A stretch of DNA of 64,000 bases from JAPUEK01 sp963815355 (lineage in GTDB: Bacteria; Pseudomonadota; Alphaproteobacteria; Rhodobacterales; Rhodobacteraceae), in the NCBI GenBank assembly GCA_963815355.1, contig CAWFGJ010000013.1, positions 62,001 through 126,000 on the forward strand, given 5' to 3'. This document shows positions 8,591 to 17,469 of the stretch, one piece after another; position 1 is the first letter of the stretch; each line of letters starts with the position of its first letter. A program made the translations under genes and the position numbers. The notes under the pieces were generated by a model. That model was not told where the DNA came from and searched no databases. It was given only the letters and a program-made list of their open reading frames with translations.

Positions 8591-9289
8591 TTATGCCTTA
8601 TGCGCCGGGGGCGGACTGTAGCCGCCGATGCGAGAGGTGAATATCCGCAGCCTGACCATCGCTTCGGCCAAACCAATCGCGCAGGTCACACCGTCCAGCA
8701 CCGGCAGCCCGTGCTCTTTTGCCAAGGTATCGGCCAGATCCGCCATCCCTGCGCAGCCCAGCACAATGGCCTCGGCGCGGTCTTCGGCAACGGCGCGCCC
8801 GATCTCGGCGCTGATGCGATTGCAGGCGTCTGATCCGGGATGTTCCAGTTCCAGAACGGCAACTTCCGACGACCGCACCCGCGCACAGCGGGCAATCAGC
8901 CCATAGCGGTGCAAGTTATGCTCGAGCGCAGGGACGGATCGGCCCAGCGTCGTGACCACCGAAAACTTGTTCGAGATCATGGAGGCCATGTGATAGGCCG
9001 CCTCGCCGATGCCAATGACGGGCTTGTCGGTCAGACACCGCGCGGCATCGAGCCCGGTGTCGTCAAAACAGGCAATAACAACGGCGTCATAGCCCGTCGC
9101 CGTGCGGATTACAGACAACATTCCCGCCAGCGACAGTGCCTCATCGTAGAAACCTTCGATCGAGGCGGGGCCCTCGGCCGGGTTCACCGCCACGATTTCC
9201 GTGCCTGCCGCCGCGACCCGTCGCGCCGCCGCACCGATTTTGTCGGTCATCGAGGCGGTCGTGTTCGGGTTCACCACCAAGATACGCAT
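8591..9289 (-). CDS. Asp/Glu/hydantoin racemase family protein
   Basis: 232-residue protein starting MRILVVNPNTTASMTDKIG, the N-terminal pattern of hydantoin and allantoin racemases. The two catalytic cysteines expected of this fold are visible in VVIACFDDTG (about residue 79) and IVLGCAGMAD (about residue 179). Family members interconvert stereoisomers of hydantoins, allantoin, aspartate, glutamate or arylmalonates by a cofactor-free two-base mechanism. It is the last gene of the liv-type operon; the livF stop directly abuts its start. The likely role is to bring an imported chiral compound to the usable isomer. The exact substrate cannot be read from the sequence, and no hydantoinase is adjacent. 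Confidence 0.82.
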   Translation of the reverse strand: MRILVVNPNTTASMTDKIGAAARRVAAAGTEIVAVNPAEGPASIEGFYDEALSLAGMLSVIRTATGYDAVVIACFDDTGLDAARCLTDKPVIGIGEAAYHMASMISNKFSVVTTLGRSVPALEHNLHRYGLIARCARVRSSEVAVLELEHPGSDACNRISAEIGRAVAEDRAEAIVLGCAGMADLADTLAKEHGLPVLDGVTCAIGLAEAMVRLRIFTSRIGGYSPPPAHKA

Positions 9290-10019
9290 TTACACTTCAC
9301 CCCCAAGATAGGCCGCCTTGATCCGGTCATCGTTCATCAAATCCTTGGAGTTTCCCGTCAGGACCACCGAACCGGTCGACATCGCATAGGCGCGGTTGGA
9401 AATGCGAAAGGGCCATGCGGGAGTTCTGTTCGACCAGCAGCACGGACACCTTTTCATCGCGGCTGATCGCCACGATGGCGCGGGCGATGTCTTGCACCAG
9501 CTTTGGGCGCGATGCCCAGCGACGGCTCGTCGAGCAGCAGCAGCTTGGGCTTGGCCATCAGCGCGCGGCCGATCACCATCATCTGCTGCTCGCCGCCCGA
9601 AAGCGTGCTGGCCTGTTGGCTGTAGCGTTCCTGCAGGCGCGGAAAGCGGGTCAGGATCGCTGTCAAGCGTCGGCCGCGATCTCGGCCTTGTCGGTGCGGG
9701 TGAAGGCCCCCATCAGCAGGTTGTCCTTGACGCGACATGAAGGGAAAGACCCGCCGGCCCTCGGGCACCATGGCGATGCCCTTCCGGACGATCTCTGCCG
9801 CCGAGGTGCCGTCCATCCGTTCGCCCATGAAGGTGATCGAGCCGGATTTGATCTTTCGCAAGCCCGGTGATGGCCCGCAGGATCGAGGATTTCCCGGCCC
9901 CGTTCGCGCCGATCAGGGCGACAATTTCCCCCTGCTGACAGGGTCAGCGACACGCCTTTCAGCGCATAGACATGGTCGTAGAAAAGTTCGACATCTTTGA
10001 AATTCAGCATCTCTGTCAT
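9290..10019 (-). pseudogene. livF: LivF-type ABC transporter ATPase with about six frameshifts
   Basis: The ATG at 10019 opens MTEMLNFKDVELFYDHVYAL, but the frame shifts repeatedly before the stop at 9290-9292. Joining frames restores a normal LivF of about 241 residues with Walker A GANGAGKSS, FMGERMDG, LSGGEQQMMVIGRAL and LLLLDEPSLGIAPK. Indels lie near 9928-9932 (five-C run, one extra), 9860-9861, 9731-9735, 9666-9671 (one base short), 9502-9504 and 9407-9409. The length (730) is one more than a multiple of three, consistent with five insertions and one deletion. No damaging substitution or nonsense codon is evident apart from those caused by the shifts. This suggests either very recent decay or a poorly sequenced patch. 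LivG, LivM, LivH and the binding protein are intact. Confidence 0.85.
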
Positions 10020-10022
10020 GGC

Positions 10023-10805
10023 TTACATCCCGATCGCGTCGTCTTCGGAACCGAGATAGGCCTCGATCACCTTTGGGTTCGCCTGAATTTCGGCCGGCGT
10101 GCCCTCGGCGATCTTTTCGCCGAAGTTGATCACGACGATCCGGTCGCTAATCTTCATGACGGCGGGCATGTCGTGTTCGACCAGCATCACCGTCACGCCA
10201 CGTTCATCGCGAAGGCGGCGCACTCGGTCGACCATCTTCATCGTCTCGTCGTGGTTCATCCCGGCAAAGGGCTCATCCAGCAGCAGGACTGTCGGATTTG
10301 TGGCCAGACCAATGGCCATGCCAAGCGCGCGCAGATGGCCTTGCGGCAGGTTCGAGGCCATCTCGCCGCTGATCGCCTCCATCCCCAGAAAGGTGATGAT
10401 GTCATCGGCGGATTTGCCAAATTCGGCTTCATCCGCGCGGGCTTGGCGGCTGCCCATGAAGAACCCGAAGAGCGACGCTTTTGAGCGCAGGTGATGGGCC
10501 ACGATGATGTTTTCGCGCACCGTCATGGACTTGAAGATGGTGGTTTCCTGAAAGGTCCGCACCACGCCCATGCGGGCCACCTTGTGCGGGGCAAGATCGC
10601 TGATCTTTTCACCGCGAAACAGCACCTCACCCGAGGTTGCATGCACAAATGACGCGATCAGTTTGAAGAGGGTGGATTTGCCCGCCCCGTTCGGGCCGAT
10701 CACCGACAGGATCTCGCCCTCGTTCACATCAAAGCTGATGTTGTTGTTGGCGGTCAGGCCACCATAGCGCTTGGTGATGCCCTTGATTTGCAGAATGGGG
10801 CTCAT
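10023..10805 (-). CDS. livG: LIV-type ABC transporter ATPase LivG
   Basis: 260-residue ABC ATPase of the branched-chain amino acid/amide class. Walker A GPNGAGKST is at residues 37-45. The signature is the variant LPQGHLRALGMA, and Walker B is VLLLDEPFAGMNHDE, followed by a C-terminal tail PKVIEAYLGSEDD typical of LivG. It lies three bases from livF and overlaps livM by four, inside one operon. It powers import through LivH/LivM together with LivF, whose gene is broken as read. Confidence 0.9.
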   Translation of the reverse strand: MSPILQIKGITKRYGGLTANNNISFDVNEGEILSVIGPNGAGKSTLFKLIASFVHATSGEVLFRGEKISDLAPHKVARMGVVRTFQETTIFKSMTVRENIIVAHHLRSKASLFGFFMGSRQARADEAEFGKSADDIITFLGMEAISGEMASNLPQGHLRALGMAIGLATNPTVLLLDEPFAGMNHDETMKMVDRVRRLRDERGVTVMLVEHDMPAVMKISDRIVVINFGEKIAEGTPAEIQANPKVIEAYLGSEDDAIGM

Positions 10806-11770
10806 TTCTTACCGCCTTTCCGATCAAACAGGCTGAGCACACCGTTTGGCAGCACCAGCATCATGGCGATCATCGCGCTAGAGTAGATAAGCAGCTGATA
10901 TTGTTTGGCGATCGACAGAAGATCCCAGCCGAAATACAGCAGGAACGTGCCCAGCATCGGCCCCGTGACATAGCCCAGACCACCGACAAAGCAGTAGAGC
11001 ATGAAGTTCACGCTGTCGGTGACCGCAAAGGAGGACGGGTAGATCGACTGAGAGATCGCCACAAAGACCGCCCCCGCGAGGCCGCCGAAGAACGACGAAA
11101 TCGCATAGGTCAGCACCCGTAGATAGGCGGTATTGACGCCGATCGAAGCTGCCAGTTCCTCATTCTGTTGCAGGCTGCGGCACAGATGCCCCAGCCGCGA
11201 ATTCACGATCCGCCAGAGCACGGCATAAGACAGCACCATCAGCGTGACAGCCAGAAAGTAGAAAGCCAGTTTCGGGTTGGCCATGGTGGCAAAGTCGGGG
11301 ATCAGGGTGATGCCAAACAGGCTAAGCGAGCCGGGCAAAGGCACAGACGTGATGCCCTTGGCGCCATTGGTCACCGACAGAGCGAGGGCCGCAAGCCGCG
11401 TCACCTCTGTCAGCACAAGGGTGATCATCGCAAAGTAGACGCCCCGCAGCCGAAGGATCGGCAAGCCGATCAGCACCGAAATGCCCGCGCAAAACAGCCC
11501 GGCCAAGGGCAGCGTTGCCCAGAACGAGACGCCAACCTTGGTCATCAGCACCGCCGACACATAGCCGCCCATCAACGCATAGGCACCTTGTCCGATGTTG
11601 ATGCGCCCGATGTAGAAGGTCAGCCACACCCCCGCAGAGCCGATCGACAACAAGGCCACCGAGGTCAGTGTGTAATACAGATCCCATCGCCCGGTCGCAG
11701 CGATGATCGCGGGAACCAGCACAAAGACGGCCAGCAAGAAGGCGGCAATTCCGATTGTTTTCATGTTCAT
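10802..11770 (-). CDS. livM: LIV-type ABC transporter permease LivM
   Basis: 322-residue inner-membrane permease starting MNMKTIGIAAFLLAVFVLV, with eight to ten hydrophobic segments. The LivM-family stretches GQGAYALMGGYVSA and LRGVYFAMITLVLTEV are visible, with a conserved cytoplasmic loop LGHLCRSLQQNEELAASIGV near residues 191-210. It forms the channel with LivH. It starts four bases after the livH stop and overlaps livG, so the genes are co-transcribed. Confidence 0.9.
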   Translation of the reverse strand: MNMKTIGIAAFLLAVFVLVPAIIAATGRWDLYYTLTSVALLSIGSAGVWLTFYIGRINIGQGAYALMGGYVSAVLMTKVGVSFWATLPLAGLFCAGISVLIGLPILRLRGVYFAMITLVLTEVTRLAALALSVTNGAKGITSVPLPGSLSLFGITLIPDFATMANPKLAFYFLAVTLMVLSYAVLWRIVNSRLGHLCRSLQQNEELAASIGVNTAYLRVLTYAISSFFGGLAGAVFVAISQSIYPSSFAVTDSVNFMLYCFVGGLGYVTGPMLGTFLLYFGWDLLSIAKQYQLLIYSSAMIAMMLVLPNGVLSLFDRKGGKK

Positions 11771-11774
11771 CTGC

Positions 11775-12644
11775 TCATCCCCACGGCTTGCCCATCAGCC
11801 CTTGCGGACGGAAGGCGAGAAACACCATCAGCGAGGCGAAGATGGTCAGGTAGGTGATGTCGCCATAGGCGGCCAAAAGCGTCAGCCCGATGCTTTCCAT
11901 CATGCCAAGGATAAACCCGCCCGCGATGGCCCCGGAGATGACCCCTGCCCCGCCGATCATGATCATCATGAACGCCTTGACCGAGGTCGGTCCGCCCATG
12001 CCAAGGTTGATGCCGGTAATGGTCACCAAGAGCCCGCCCACAAGCCCCGCCAGCATCGCGCCAAGTGCAAAACCGATCATCGAATAGCGGTCGACATCGA
12101 CGCCCATCAGTTGCGCGGCCATCCGGTCTTGCGCCAAAGCGCGCATCGCGCGGCCGGTTTTGGTGTATTGCATCAGCGCGATAAAGCCCGCGATCAATGC
12201 AATCGCCAGCACCCCGATCAGGATGCGGTCATAGGGCATGATCAGCCGCATATCCCAGTTGAACACGCCGTTCACGATCTTGGGCACACCTCGCTGCTTT
12301 TCGCCAAACAGCAGCAGGATCACCGCATCCAGGAAAAACGCGATCCCTGCCGCCAGAAGCATGGTGCTTTCATCGCGCTTTGATTTGCGGATCACCGGGC
12401 GGAACAGAAAGACCTCAATCAGCGCGCCCATGACGGCAAGGATCACGGCAGAGGCGAACAGGCCAACAATGAACGGCAGCCCCCATTGCGCCACAACCGT
12501 ATAGGTCACAAAGCCGCCAAAGACATACATCTGCCCATGGGCAAAGTTCAAAACGTTCATCAGCGAGAAGATCAGGGTCAATCCCAACGCGATAAGTGCG
12601 TATTGGGCGCCAAGATACAGCCCGTTTGCAAGGATCTGTTCCAT
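11775..12644 (-). CDS. livH: LIV-type ABC transporter permease LivH
   Basis: 289-residue permease starting MEQILANGLYLGAQYALIAL. The LivH hallmark LTLIFSLMNVLNFAHGQMYV is at residues 22-41, and a conserved loop GRAMRALAQDRMAAQLMGVD lies near 143-162. Eight membrane segments are likely. It partners with LivM. It follows the binding-protein gene after 76 bases, a usual place for a weak terminator or processing hairpin in such operons; I did not find a convincing one. Confidence 0.9.
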   Translation of the reverse strand: MEQILANGLYLGAQYALIALGLTLIFSLMNVLNFAHGQMYVFGGFVTYTVVAQWGLPFIVGLFASAVILAVMGALIEVFLFRPVIRKSKRDESTMLLAAGIAFFLDAVILLLFGEKQRGVPKIVNGVFNWDMRLIMPYDRILIGVLAIALIAGFIALMQYTKTGRAMRALAQDRMAAQLMGVDVDRYSMIGFALGAMLAGLVGGLLVTITGINLGMGGPTSVKAFMMIMIGGAGVISGAIAGGFILGMMESIGLTLLAAYGDITYLTIFASLMVFLAFRPQGLMGKPWG

Positions 12645-12720
12645 ACGTGGCCCTCCGGGTGGGGGTGAGAAAGGGGGCCACCTGTTCAGGCAGCCCCAAG
12701 TCGACGCGGGGAAGTGCGCG

Positions 12721-13908
12721 TCAGTCGACCTGCGCGACGAACATCGTCTCGAAGGCGCCGTTGTTGAAGACGTTCACGACCAGCGGCACCGAAACCTGAC
12801 GCTTTTGGCCGAAGGACGTGGTGCCAACGTAGCGCAGCTTGGCATCACCAACCATGTAGGGGTTGGGGGCCTCAAACGTGTCCATCGTGGTTTTGAATGC
12901 CTCGACATCGTTCATGGATGCCGGATTGGCGGCCATCGTGGCAAGGATGTATTCGAGCGCGTAAACCTTGGTGTTGGACTCGTCGTTATACTCGCCGAAC
13001 ATCTTGGTGTAGCGATCCACGAATTCGCGCATCGCGTCTGACGCCAGTTCCGGTGTGGACGCGCCGCCGACCGAGATAAAGCCGTTGGCCAACTCGCCCG
13101 CGCCCTCTTGCAGCACGGCCGCGTCCTGCGCCGTTTCGGTGGAGATCAGACCAGTGTAGCCCAATTCACGCGCGGAACGGATCAACTGCGGCGCGTTGGC
13201 AGGCGAGACACCCGAGAGCACCAAAAGATCAGGTGTCGACTGGATGACGGGCAGCAAAACCGGGGTGAAGTCGGTGGTATCAACTTGATAGGTGACGGAA
13301 TCCGACACCACTTCCAGCCCAAGCGCCTTGGCGGCGGCAACACCCCCGTCCCGCTGCGACAACGGATCGGATTCGTTGGCCGCAACAAAGGCCACCTTCT
13401 TCAAGCCGTTGTTTTCCATCAGGTATTTATAGATCGCGGGGCCAGACTGATAGTTCGCGATCATCCCAAGAACGGCGTTTGAGGCCGGGGCGGTGTAGAG
13501 TTCTTTCGGGAAGGCATAGGGGAAATAGATGATCCCGTTCTGCTCTGCGACCGGGCGCACGGCGGCGGCACCGTCATCAACGTTCGGCCCCACGACATAG
13601 TGGATGCCAGCCTGCGCCATCTGCTCCATGCCCGCAATCGCGCGCTTGGGGTCTTTTTGATCGTCAAACGAGACAATCTCGATATCGTATTTCGTGCCGC
13701 CGATGTCATAGCCGCCGGTCTCGTTGATCCAGGCGGCGCGCGTTTCCATCGAGCGCTGGTTTGAGGTGCCCCAAGCCGCTGCCGGCCCAGAGGTGACGCC
13801 CACAAACCCGATCTTCAGAACCGGGTTTTCGGCAAAGGCCGTGCCGAGCATGGCGATGCTTGCAACGGCGGCAAGTGCAGTGCTTTTCAGAAGGGTACGA
13901 CGAAGCAT
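12721..13908 (-). CDS. LIV-type ABC transporter substrate-binding protein
   Basis: 395-residue periplasmic protein starting MLRRTLLKSTALAAVASIAM with a Sec signal peptide cleaved near AFA-ENP (residues about 26-27). The body is a type I periplasmic-binding (peripla_BP_6) fold: LKIGFVGVTSGPAAAWGTSN at the start, GPNVDDGAAAVRPVAEQNGI for the ligand cleft, and DLLVLSGVSPANAPQLIRSA. It determines what the operon imports. The neighbouring racemase and FCD-type GntR argue for an amide, ureide or amino-acid-like solute, not a plain branched-chain amino acid. It is the first gene of the operon. Confidence 0.88.
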   Translation of the reverse strand: MLRRTLLKSTALAAVASIAMLGTAFAENPVLKIGFVGVTSGPAAAWGTSNQRSMETRAAWINETGGYDIGGTKYDIEIVSFDDQKDPKRAIAGMEQMAQAGIHYVVGPNVDDGAAAVRPVAEQNGIIYFPYAFPKELYTAPASNAVLGMIANYQSGPAIYKYLMENNGLKKVAFVAANESDPLSQRDGGVAAAKALGLEVVSDSVTYQVDTTDFTPVLLPVIQSTPDLLVLSGVSPANAPQLIRSARELGYTGLISTETAQDAAVLQEGAGELANGFISVGGASTPELASDAMREFVDRYTKMFGEYNDESNTKVYALEYILATMAANPASMNDVEAFKTTMDTFEAPNPYMVGDAKLRYVGTTSFGQKRQVSVPLVVNVFNNGAFETMFVAQVD

Positions 13909-14053
13909 TAGGCAAACTCCCTGTGAGCCAAAAGGGTTGGAAGACTTCTGCCCCAGTTCGGGGTCTTTATTCCATGATCAGAACTTTTGTTAACAATCCT
14001 GTCAACGAAAAATTTAGGATCGTCGACAAGATAAGGAACTTGATCGAAGGCTG
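13909..14053. promoter_or_regulatory. Divergent promoter region of the liv-type operon and GntR gene
   Basis: This AT-rich stretch lies between two divergent genes. It contains a perfect ten-base palindrome, TTGTTAACAA, at 13987-13996, and nearby GTC-AAC and GTCGAC motifs around 14001-14025. A GntR regulator encoded alongside would be expected to bind here; the palindrome is the best candidate but the assignment is inference. Confidence 0.4.
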
Positions 14054-14818
14054 ATGGTTAACTATCTAGCTATTATCGCTGACAAACAGAGTGGAAATTC
14101 TCCGATGGTAGCCGCGCCCCATCCGATGGACGAAGTGACGTCCACCGAGGAGATCGATGAAGAAGACATCGTGGAGCGCATTTTTCAGGCGGTTGTCGAA
14201 CAGCGCCTGCCGCCGGGAACCAAACTTCCCGAATCGGCGCTGTGCGAGGCCTTCGGGGTTGGCCGCATGCGGATCCGCCGGGCGCTGCTGCTGCTGGCCA
14301 GTCGCGAAGTTGTCGACCTGCATGCCAATCGCGGCGCCTATGTCGCCTCCCCCACGCCCAAGCAAGCCCGCGAGGTTTTTGAGGCGCGCCTAACGCTGGA
14401 ACCGACGATTGCGCGGCTGGCGGTGGAACGCGCGACGGCGGCGGATCTGGAAACTCTGGCCGCCCACCTCAAGAAAGAACACGCGGCGCATCACGAAGTC
14501 AGCCGACAAGAGGCCATTCGCCTGTCGGGGCAGTTTCACCTGTTGTTGGCACAAATCGCCGCGAATTCGGTGATGTTGCGGATGATGAAAGAGCTTGTCA
14601 CGCGGACCTCATTGATCATTGGCATCTTTGGTGCCCCCAGTGTGACAAACTGCCGAGACGATGACCACGAACTGATCTTGCGCGCCTTTATAGCGCGCGA
14701 TGGCCAAGCGGCAGCTGATCTGATGGCCGAGCATTTGCGCGTGATCGAGGCGAGCCTTGAACTTGGCAACAAGAATGGCGGGGCGGTCGATCTTTTGGAT
14801 CTGTTCGCACGGAAGTGA
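14054..14818 (+). CDS. GntR-family regulator with FCD ligand-binding domain
   Basis: Up to 254 residues. The winged helix covers roughly residues 35-105 (EEDIVERIFQAVVEQRLPPG, then ESALCEAFGVGRMRIRRALLLLA) and the FCD all-alpha sensor about 112-240. The start is uncertain: ATG at 14054, 14105 (MVAAPHPMDE) or 14129 all lie in frame, and no strong ribosome site separates them. FadR-subfamily members sense small carboxylates or amino-acid derivatives, often with a bound metal ion. It is divergent from the liv-type importer and racemase, which it most likely controls. Confidence 0.85.
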   Translation: MVNYLAIIADKQSGNSPMVAAPHPMDEVTSTEEIDEEDIVERIFQAVVEQRLPPGTKLPESALCEAFGVGRMRIRRALLLLASREVVDLHANRGAYVASPTPKQAREVFEARLTLEPTIARLAVERATAADLETLAAHLKKEHAAHHEVSRQEAIRLSGQFHLLLAQIAANSVMLRMMKELVTRTSLIIGIFGAPSVTNCRDDDHELILRAFIARDGQAAADLMAEHLRVIEASLELGNKNGGAVDLLDLFARK

Positions 14819-14885
14819 TGGTGCGGGGCCCCTGCCCCGCAGTGCCGCCGCTTTGCCGTTTCCGGTGATTGGGCTTGCCTGACGC

Positions 14886-15515
14886 TCAATCAGCCGCCTC
14901 AGCCCCCCCGGCATCCTTGGCAATCTCAACTGTAACCGGGGCAAAACCATCCGCCTTTAGCGTGACGGAAAAGGTCTTGGCGGCTTGGCTGGTCAGATAG
15001 ATGCTGTTCGGGTTCGCGCGAAAATGGCCGGGGAGTGCTGTGTCATCGAAATGGAGGCGCGCCTCAGCCCCGGCAGGCACAACAAAGCCATCGAGGGCGC
15101 GAAACGCGCTTTCGACAACGCCCGAATCCAGATCCGTGACGCTGTAGTAAATCGAAAAACTGGTAAGCGTGACGCTGCCAGAGTTGGCCACGAGGAGTTC
15201 CAGATGGTCGGTCGCATCGGCTTTGGCTGCGGCATCATAGTTGTTTTCCACCAGCGCCTCTTTGATCGAAAAGGGCGCGACGGGGCCGCCCGCATCAATG
15301 GGGCTTTCCAGAAAGGTGGGTTGGTTGTCAGCCAGATCGTTCTGCCCATCGCCATCGGTGTCAGCGACCAGCGGATCGGTCCCAAGCAGCGTTTCGGAAG
15401 TATCGGGCAAGCCATCGGTGTCGGTATCGGCGTCTTGGGCAAAACCGGGTGCGGCAAGCGCCACCCCAAGGATCGCGGCAAGCGTGGCAGTGGCAAGGCG
15501 TGTTGTGAGGGTCAT
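14886..15515 (-). CDS. Secreted protein with calcium-binding TSP3-type repeats
   Basis: 209 residues. A Sec signal peptide (MTLTTRLATATLAAILGVAL, cleaved near AQDAD) precedes two acidic DxDxDGxxD repeats, DADTDTDGLPDTSE and DTDGDGQNDLADN (residues about 27-65), characteristic of thrombospondin type-3 calcium loops. The remaining 130 residues look like a beta-rich immunoglobulin-like domain (LELLVANSGSVTLTSFSIYY). It starts 25 bases after the second exporter permease on the same strand, so it is probably part of that operon and acts in the periplasm or outside the cell. I do not recognise a characterised homologue; a role as accessory or cargo of the ABC-2 system is inference. Confidence 0.75.
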   Translation of the reverse strand: MTLTTRLATATLAAILGVALAAPGFAQDADTDTDGLPDTSETLLGTDPLVADTDGDGQNDLADNQPTFLESPIDAGGPVAPFSIKEALVENNYDAAAKADATDHLELLVANSGSVTLTSFSIYYSVTDLDSGVVESAFRALDGFVVPAGAEARLHFDDTALPGHFRANPNSIYLTSQAAKTFSVTLKADGFAPVTVEIAKDAGGAEAAD

Positions 15516-15539
15516 ATCCTGTATCCTGTGTGACTGTTA

Positions 15540-16532
15540 TCAGGCCTTTGCAAGCCGTTGGGGGTTAAGCGGTATGGCCAGTAACACCGTGCCCAGGCCA
15601 AGGGCCGTCAGCAAAATCCACAGCAGATCGCCCCACTTCTCAACCAAGATGCCGCCCAGAGGCAGCCCGGCGTAGGTGTCTTTAATGCCAAGAACCGCAA
15701 AGGCGAACCGCTCAAAATGCTTGGTGACGGAGGCCACTTCGATGCCGTTGCGCACTGTCTCAAAGGTGGCGAAACGCTTCATGATCTCAACCTGATCGGG
15801 TTTGGCGATGTGCAACTGCCGAAAGACGCCCCCCGCAACCTGATTGTCAGGGTCAAGCGTATCGCCAATCTGGGGGGCGATCAGGACCAGCGCCAGCCAG
15901 ATCGCAAAGGCCACCAGAAGCGCTTGGGCGGGATGGCGCAGATGCAAAGCCAGCGTGAAGCTGAGCAGGAAGAAGCAACCGGTATAGGCAACAGCCACCC
16001 CCCAAACGAGCGCGATCCGCAAAAGGTCGTCCGGGCCAAGGCCGATGCCCGAAACGAGGTGCAGCGTCACGGCAAGGATGCCCAGCACGACGGCCAGACC
16101 CGCCGCCAGCAATGCGATGCCCGCAAGCGATTTGCCCGCCGCAAACGCCCAGGCCCGCATCGGCCGGGTCAGCATCAAGGCCAGCGTCTGGCGGCCCCGC
16201 TCGTTTGCAGCCGCGCGGTAGCCGATCAGGATGGCGATTGCTGCCCCGATGATCTCAATCTGCTCTATCGCCCCGCGCAGCAGGCGCAGCGGATAGAACT
16301 CGGGCGACCGGATCGCATCCGCACTTTTGCCGAGCGCAAGCAGGGTCGCCTTGGCGGCCTCATAGGTGGCGACATCGGTCCGCAGCGCGATGGCCCCGGT
16401 GACCAGCGCTGTAAGTGCTGCAAGCCCCAGAAACAGCGTTACAATCAAGATAAAGCGGTCGCGCAGCGCATCGCGGATGTCTTTGGCTGCGATGATCCGG
16501 ATGGCAGCGGGACGGCGGGGCAGATCAGGCAT
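15540..16532 (-). CDS. ABC-2 type transporter permease (NosY-like), second copy
   Basis: About 330 residues starting MPDLPRRPAAIRIIAAKDIR. The ATG at 16532 has AAGGAGAT just upstream and overlaps the preceding permease by eight bases; a TTG six codons earlier is less likely. Six membrane segments occur: one near residues 26-48, a cluster between 115 and 220, and one at the C-terminus (LLWILLTALGLGTVLLAI). A large soluble loop, about residues 225-290, sits on the outer face. The topology matches ABC-2 permeases of the NosY/gliding type. It forms an exporter with the neighbouring permease and ATPase; the substrate is unknown. Confidence 0.8.
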   Translation of the reverse strand: MPDLPRRPAAIRIIAAKDIRDALRDRFILIVTLFLGLAALTALVTGAIALRTDVATYEAAKATLLALGKSADAIRSPEFYPLRLLRGAIEQIEIIGAAIAILIGYRAAANERGRQTLALMLTRPMRAWAFAAGKSLAGIALLAAGLAVVLGILAVTLHLVSGIGLGPDDLLRIALVWGVAVAYTGCFFLLSFTLALHLRHPAQALLVAFAIWLALVLIAPQIGDTLDPDNQVAGGVFRQLHIAKPDQVEIMKRFATFETVRNGIEVASVTKHFERFAFAVLGIKDTYAGLPLGGILVEKWGDLLWILLTALGLGTVLLAIPLNPQRLAKA

Positions 16533-17469
16533 TGAAATCTCCTTGGACAAACCGCAGGCGGATCAGGCCGCGCACCGCCAGCGTCAGACTGACCCCCAAG
16601 GCCAGCACCAAGACCGCAGCCGGTGGCAAGAATGCGGGAGAGCCAGCAGCGGTCCCGCCAAGCTCCAACAGCCCGGCAGAGGCGAACTTGTACGCATCGG
16701 CAAGCGAGACAGAGCCCAAAATCTGCCCCATCGCGTGAAAGAACGGGGTGTCAGGCGGCGGAGCCAGTGCGGCGATCGGGTTGATCGCGGCGGTGGGGTT
16801 CAGGTTCGAAGTCAGTTGCGGGAAAATGAAGGTCAGTGTCAGCCACGCGGTCACCGGCAAAAGCAAACCGACGGACTCTGATCTGGCCATGGCGCCCGCG
16901 GTCAGCCCCATCAGGCCAAACAGCAGCATGTAAAGCGCCGAGACGGCAAAGAACCCCGCCAGTTGCAACCATTGCAAGGCAGTCACCGAAATCGCCGGTA
17001 GTGCTGCAAGCGTCGCGACGCTGACAAACCCCGCCATGAGTGTCAGCGACAGGATAAGACCCAAAAGGGCTGCGATCTTACCCGCGGCATAGTGCGGGCC
17101 GGACAGGGGGCGCACGCCCATCAGCGGCAACACCCCGGCCTTGCGGTCCATGGTGACCAGCCGGTTGCCGATAACAATCGCCGCCAAGGCACCGATCAAC
17201 GACACATAGACCGACAGGTTGCGCATCAGCGCAAGGGGCGAGATATCCAGCACCGGGTTCGGCGGCACCGGTTGCCCCGCCGTTGCCAGAAACAGGGCCG
17301 CGTCCAGATAGATGCGGTTGACGGTCGATGTCGCCTGCCAACCCAGCCAAGCAGAAATGAGCACCAGCAACACGAACATCACGGCCAGCAACGCGACCGT
17401 GCGTTCGCGCAGCACGCACTTGGTGGAGTGTCTGGCGATCAGGATTATCGGGTGCATGGCGGGGCTCAT
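16525..17469 (-). CDS. ABC-2 type transporter permease, first copy
   Basis: 314 residues with the NosY-like pattern. A first helix (ALLAVMFVLLVLISAWLGW) is followed by a soluble stretch containing NPVLDISPLALMRNLSVYVS, then five helices. The motif VTMDRKAGVLPLMGVRPLSG follows the second helix. It shares the overall plan with the downstream permease, so the pair probably forms a heterodimeric channel. It overlaps the ATPase gene by four bases and the downstream permease by eight. Confidence 0.8.
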   Translation of the reverse strand: MSPAMHPIILIARHSTKCVLRERTVALLAVMFVLLVLISAWLGWQATSTVNRIYLDAALFLATAGQPVPPNPVLDISPLALMRNLSVYVSLIGALAAIVIGNRLVTMDRKAGVLPLMGVRPLSGPHYAAGKIAALLGLILSLTLMAGFVSVATLAALPAISVTALQWLQLAGFFAVSALYMLLFGLMGLTAGAMARSESVGLLLPVTAWLTLTFIFPQLTSNLNPTAAINPIAALAPPPDTPFFHAMGQILGSVSLADAYKFASAGLLELGGTAAGSPAFLPPAAVLVLALGVSLTLAVRGLIRLRFVQGDFNA

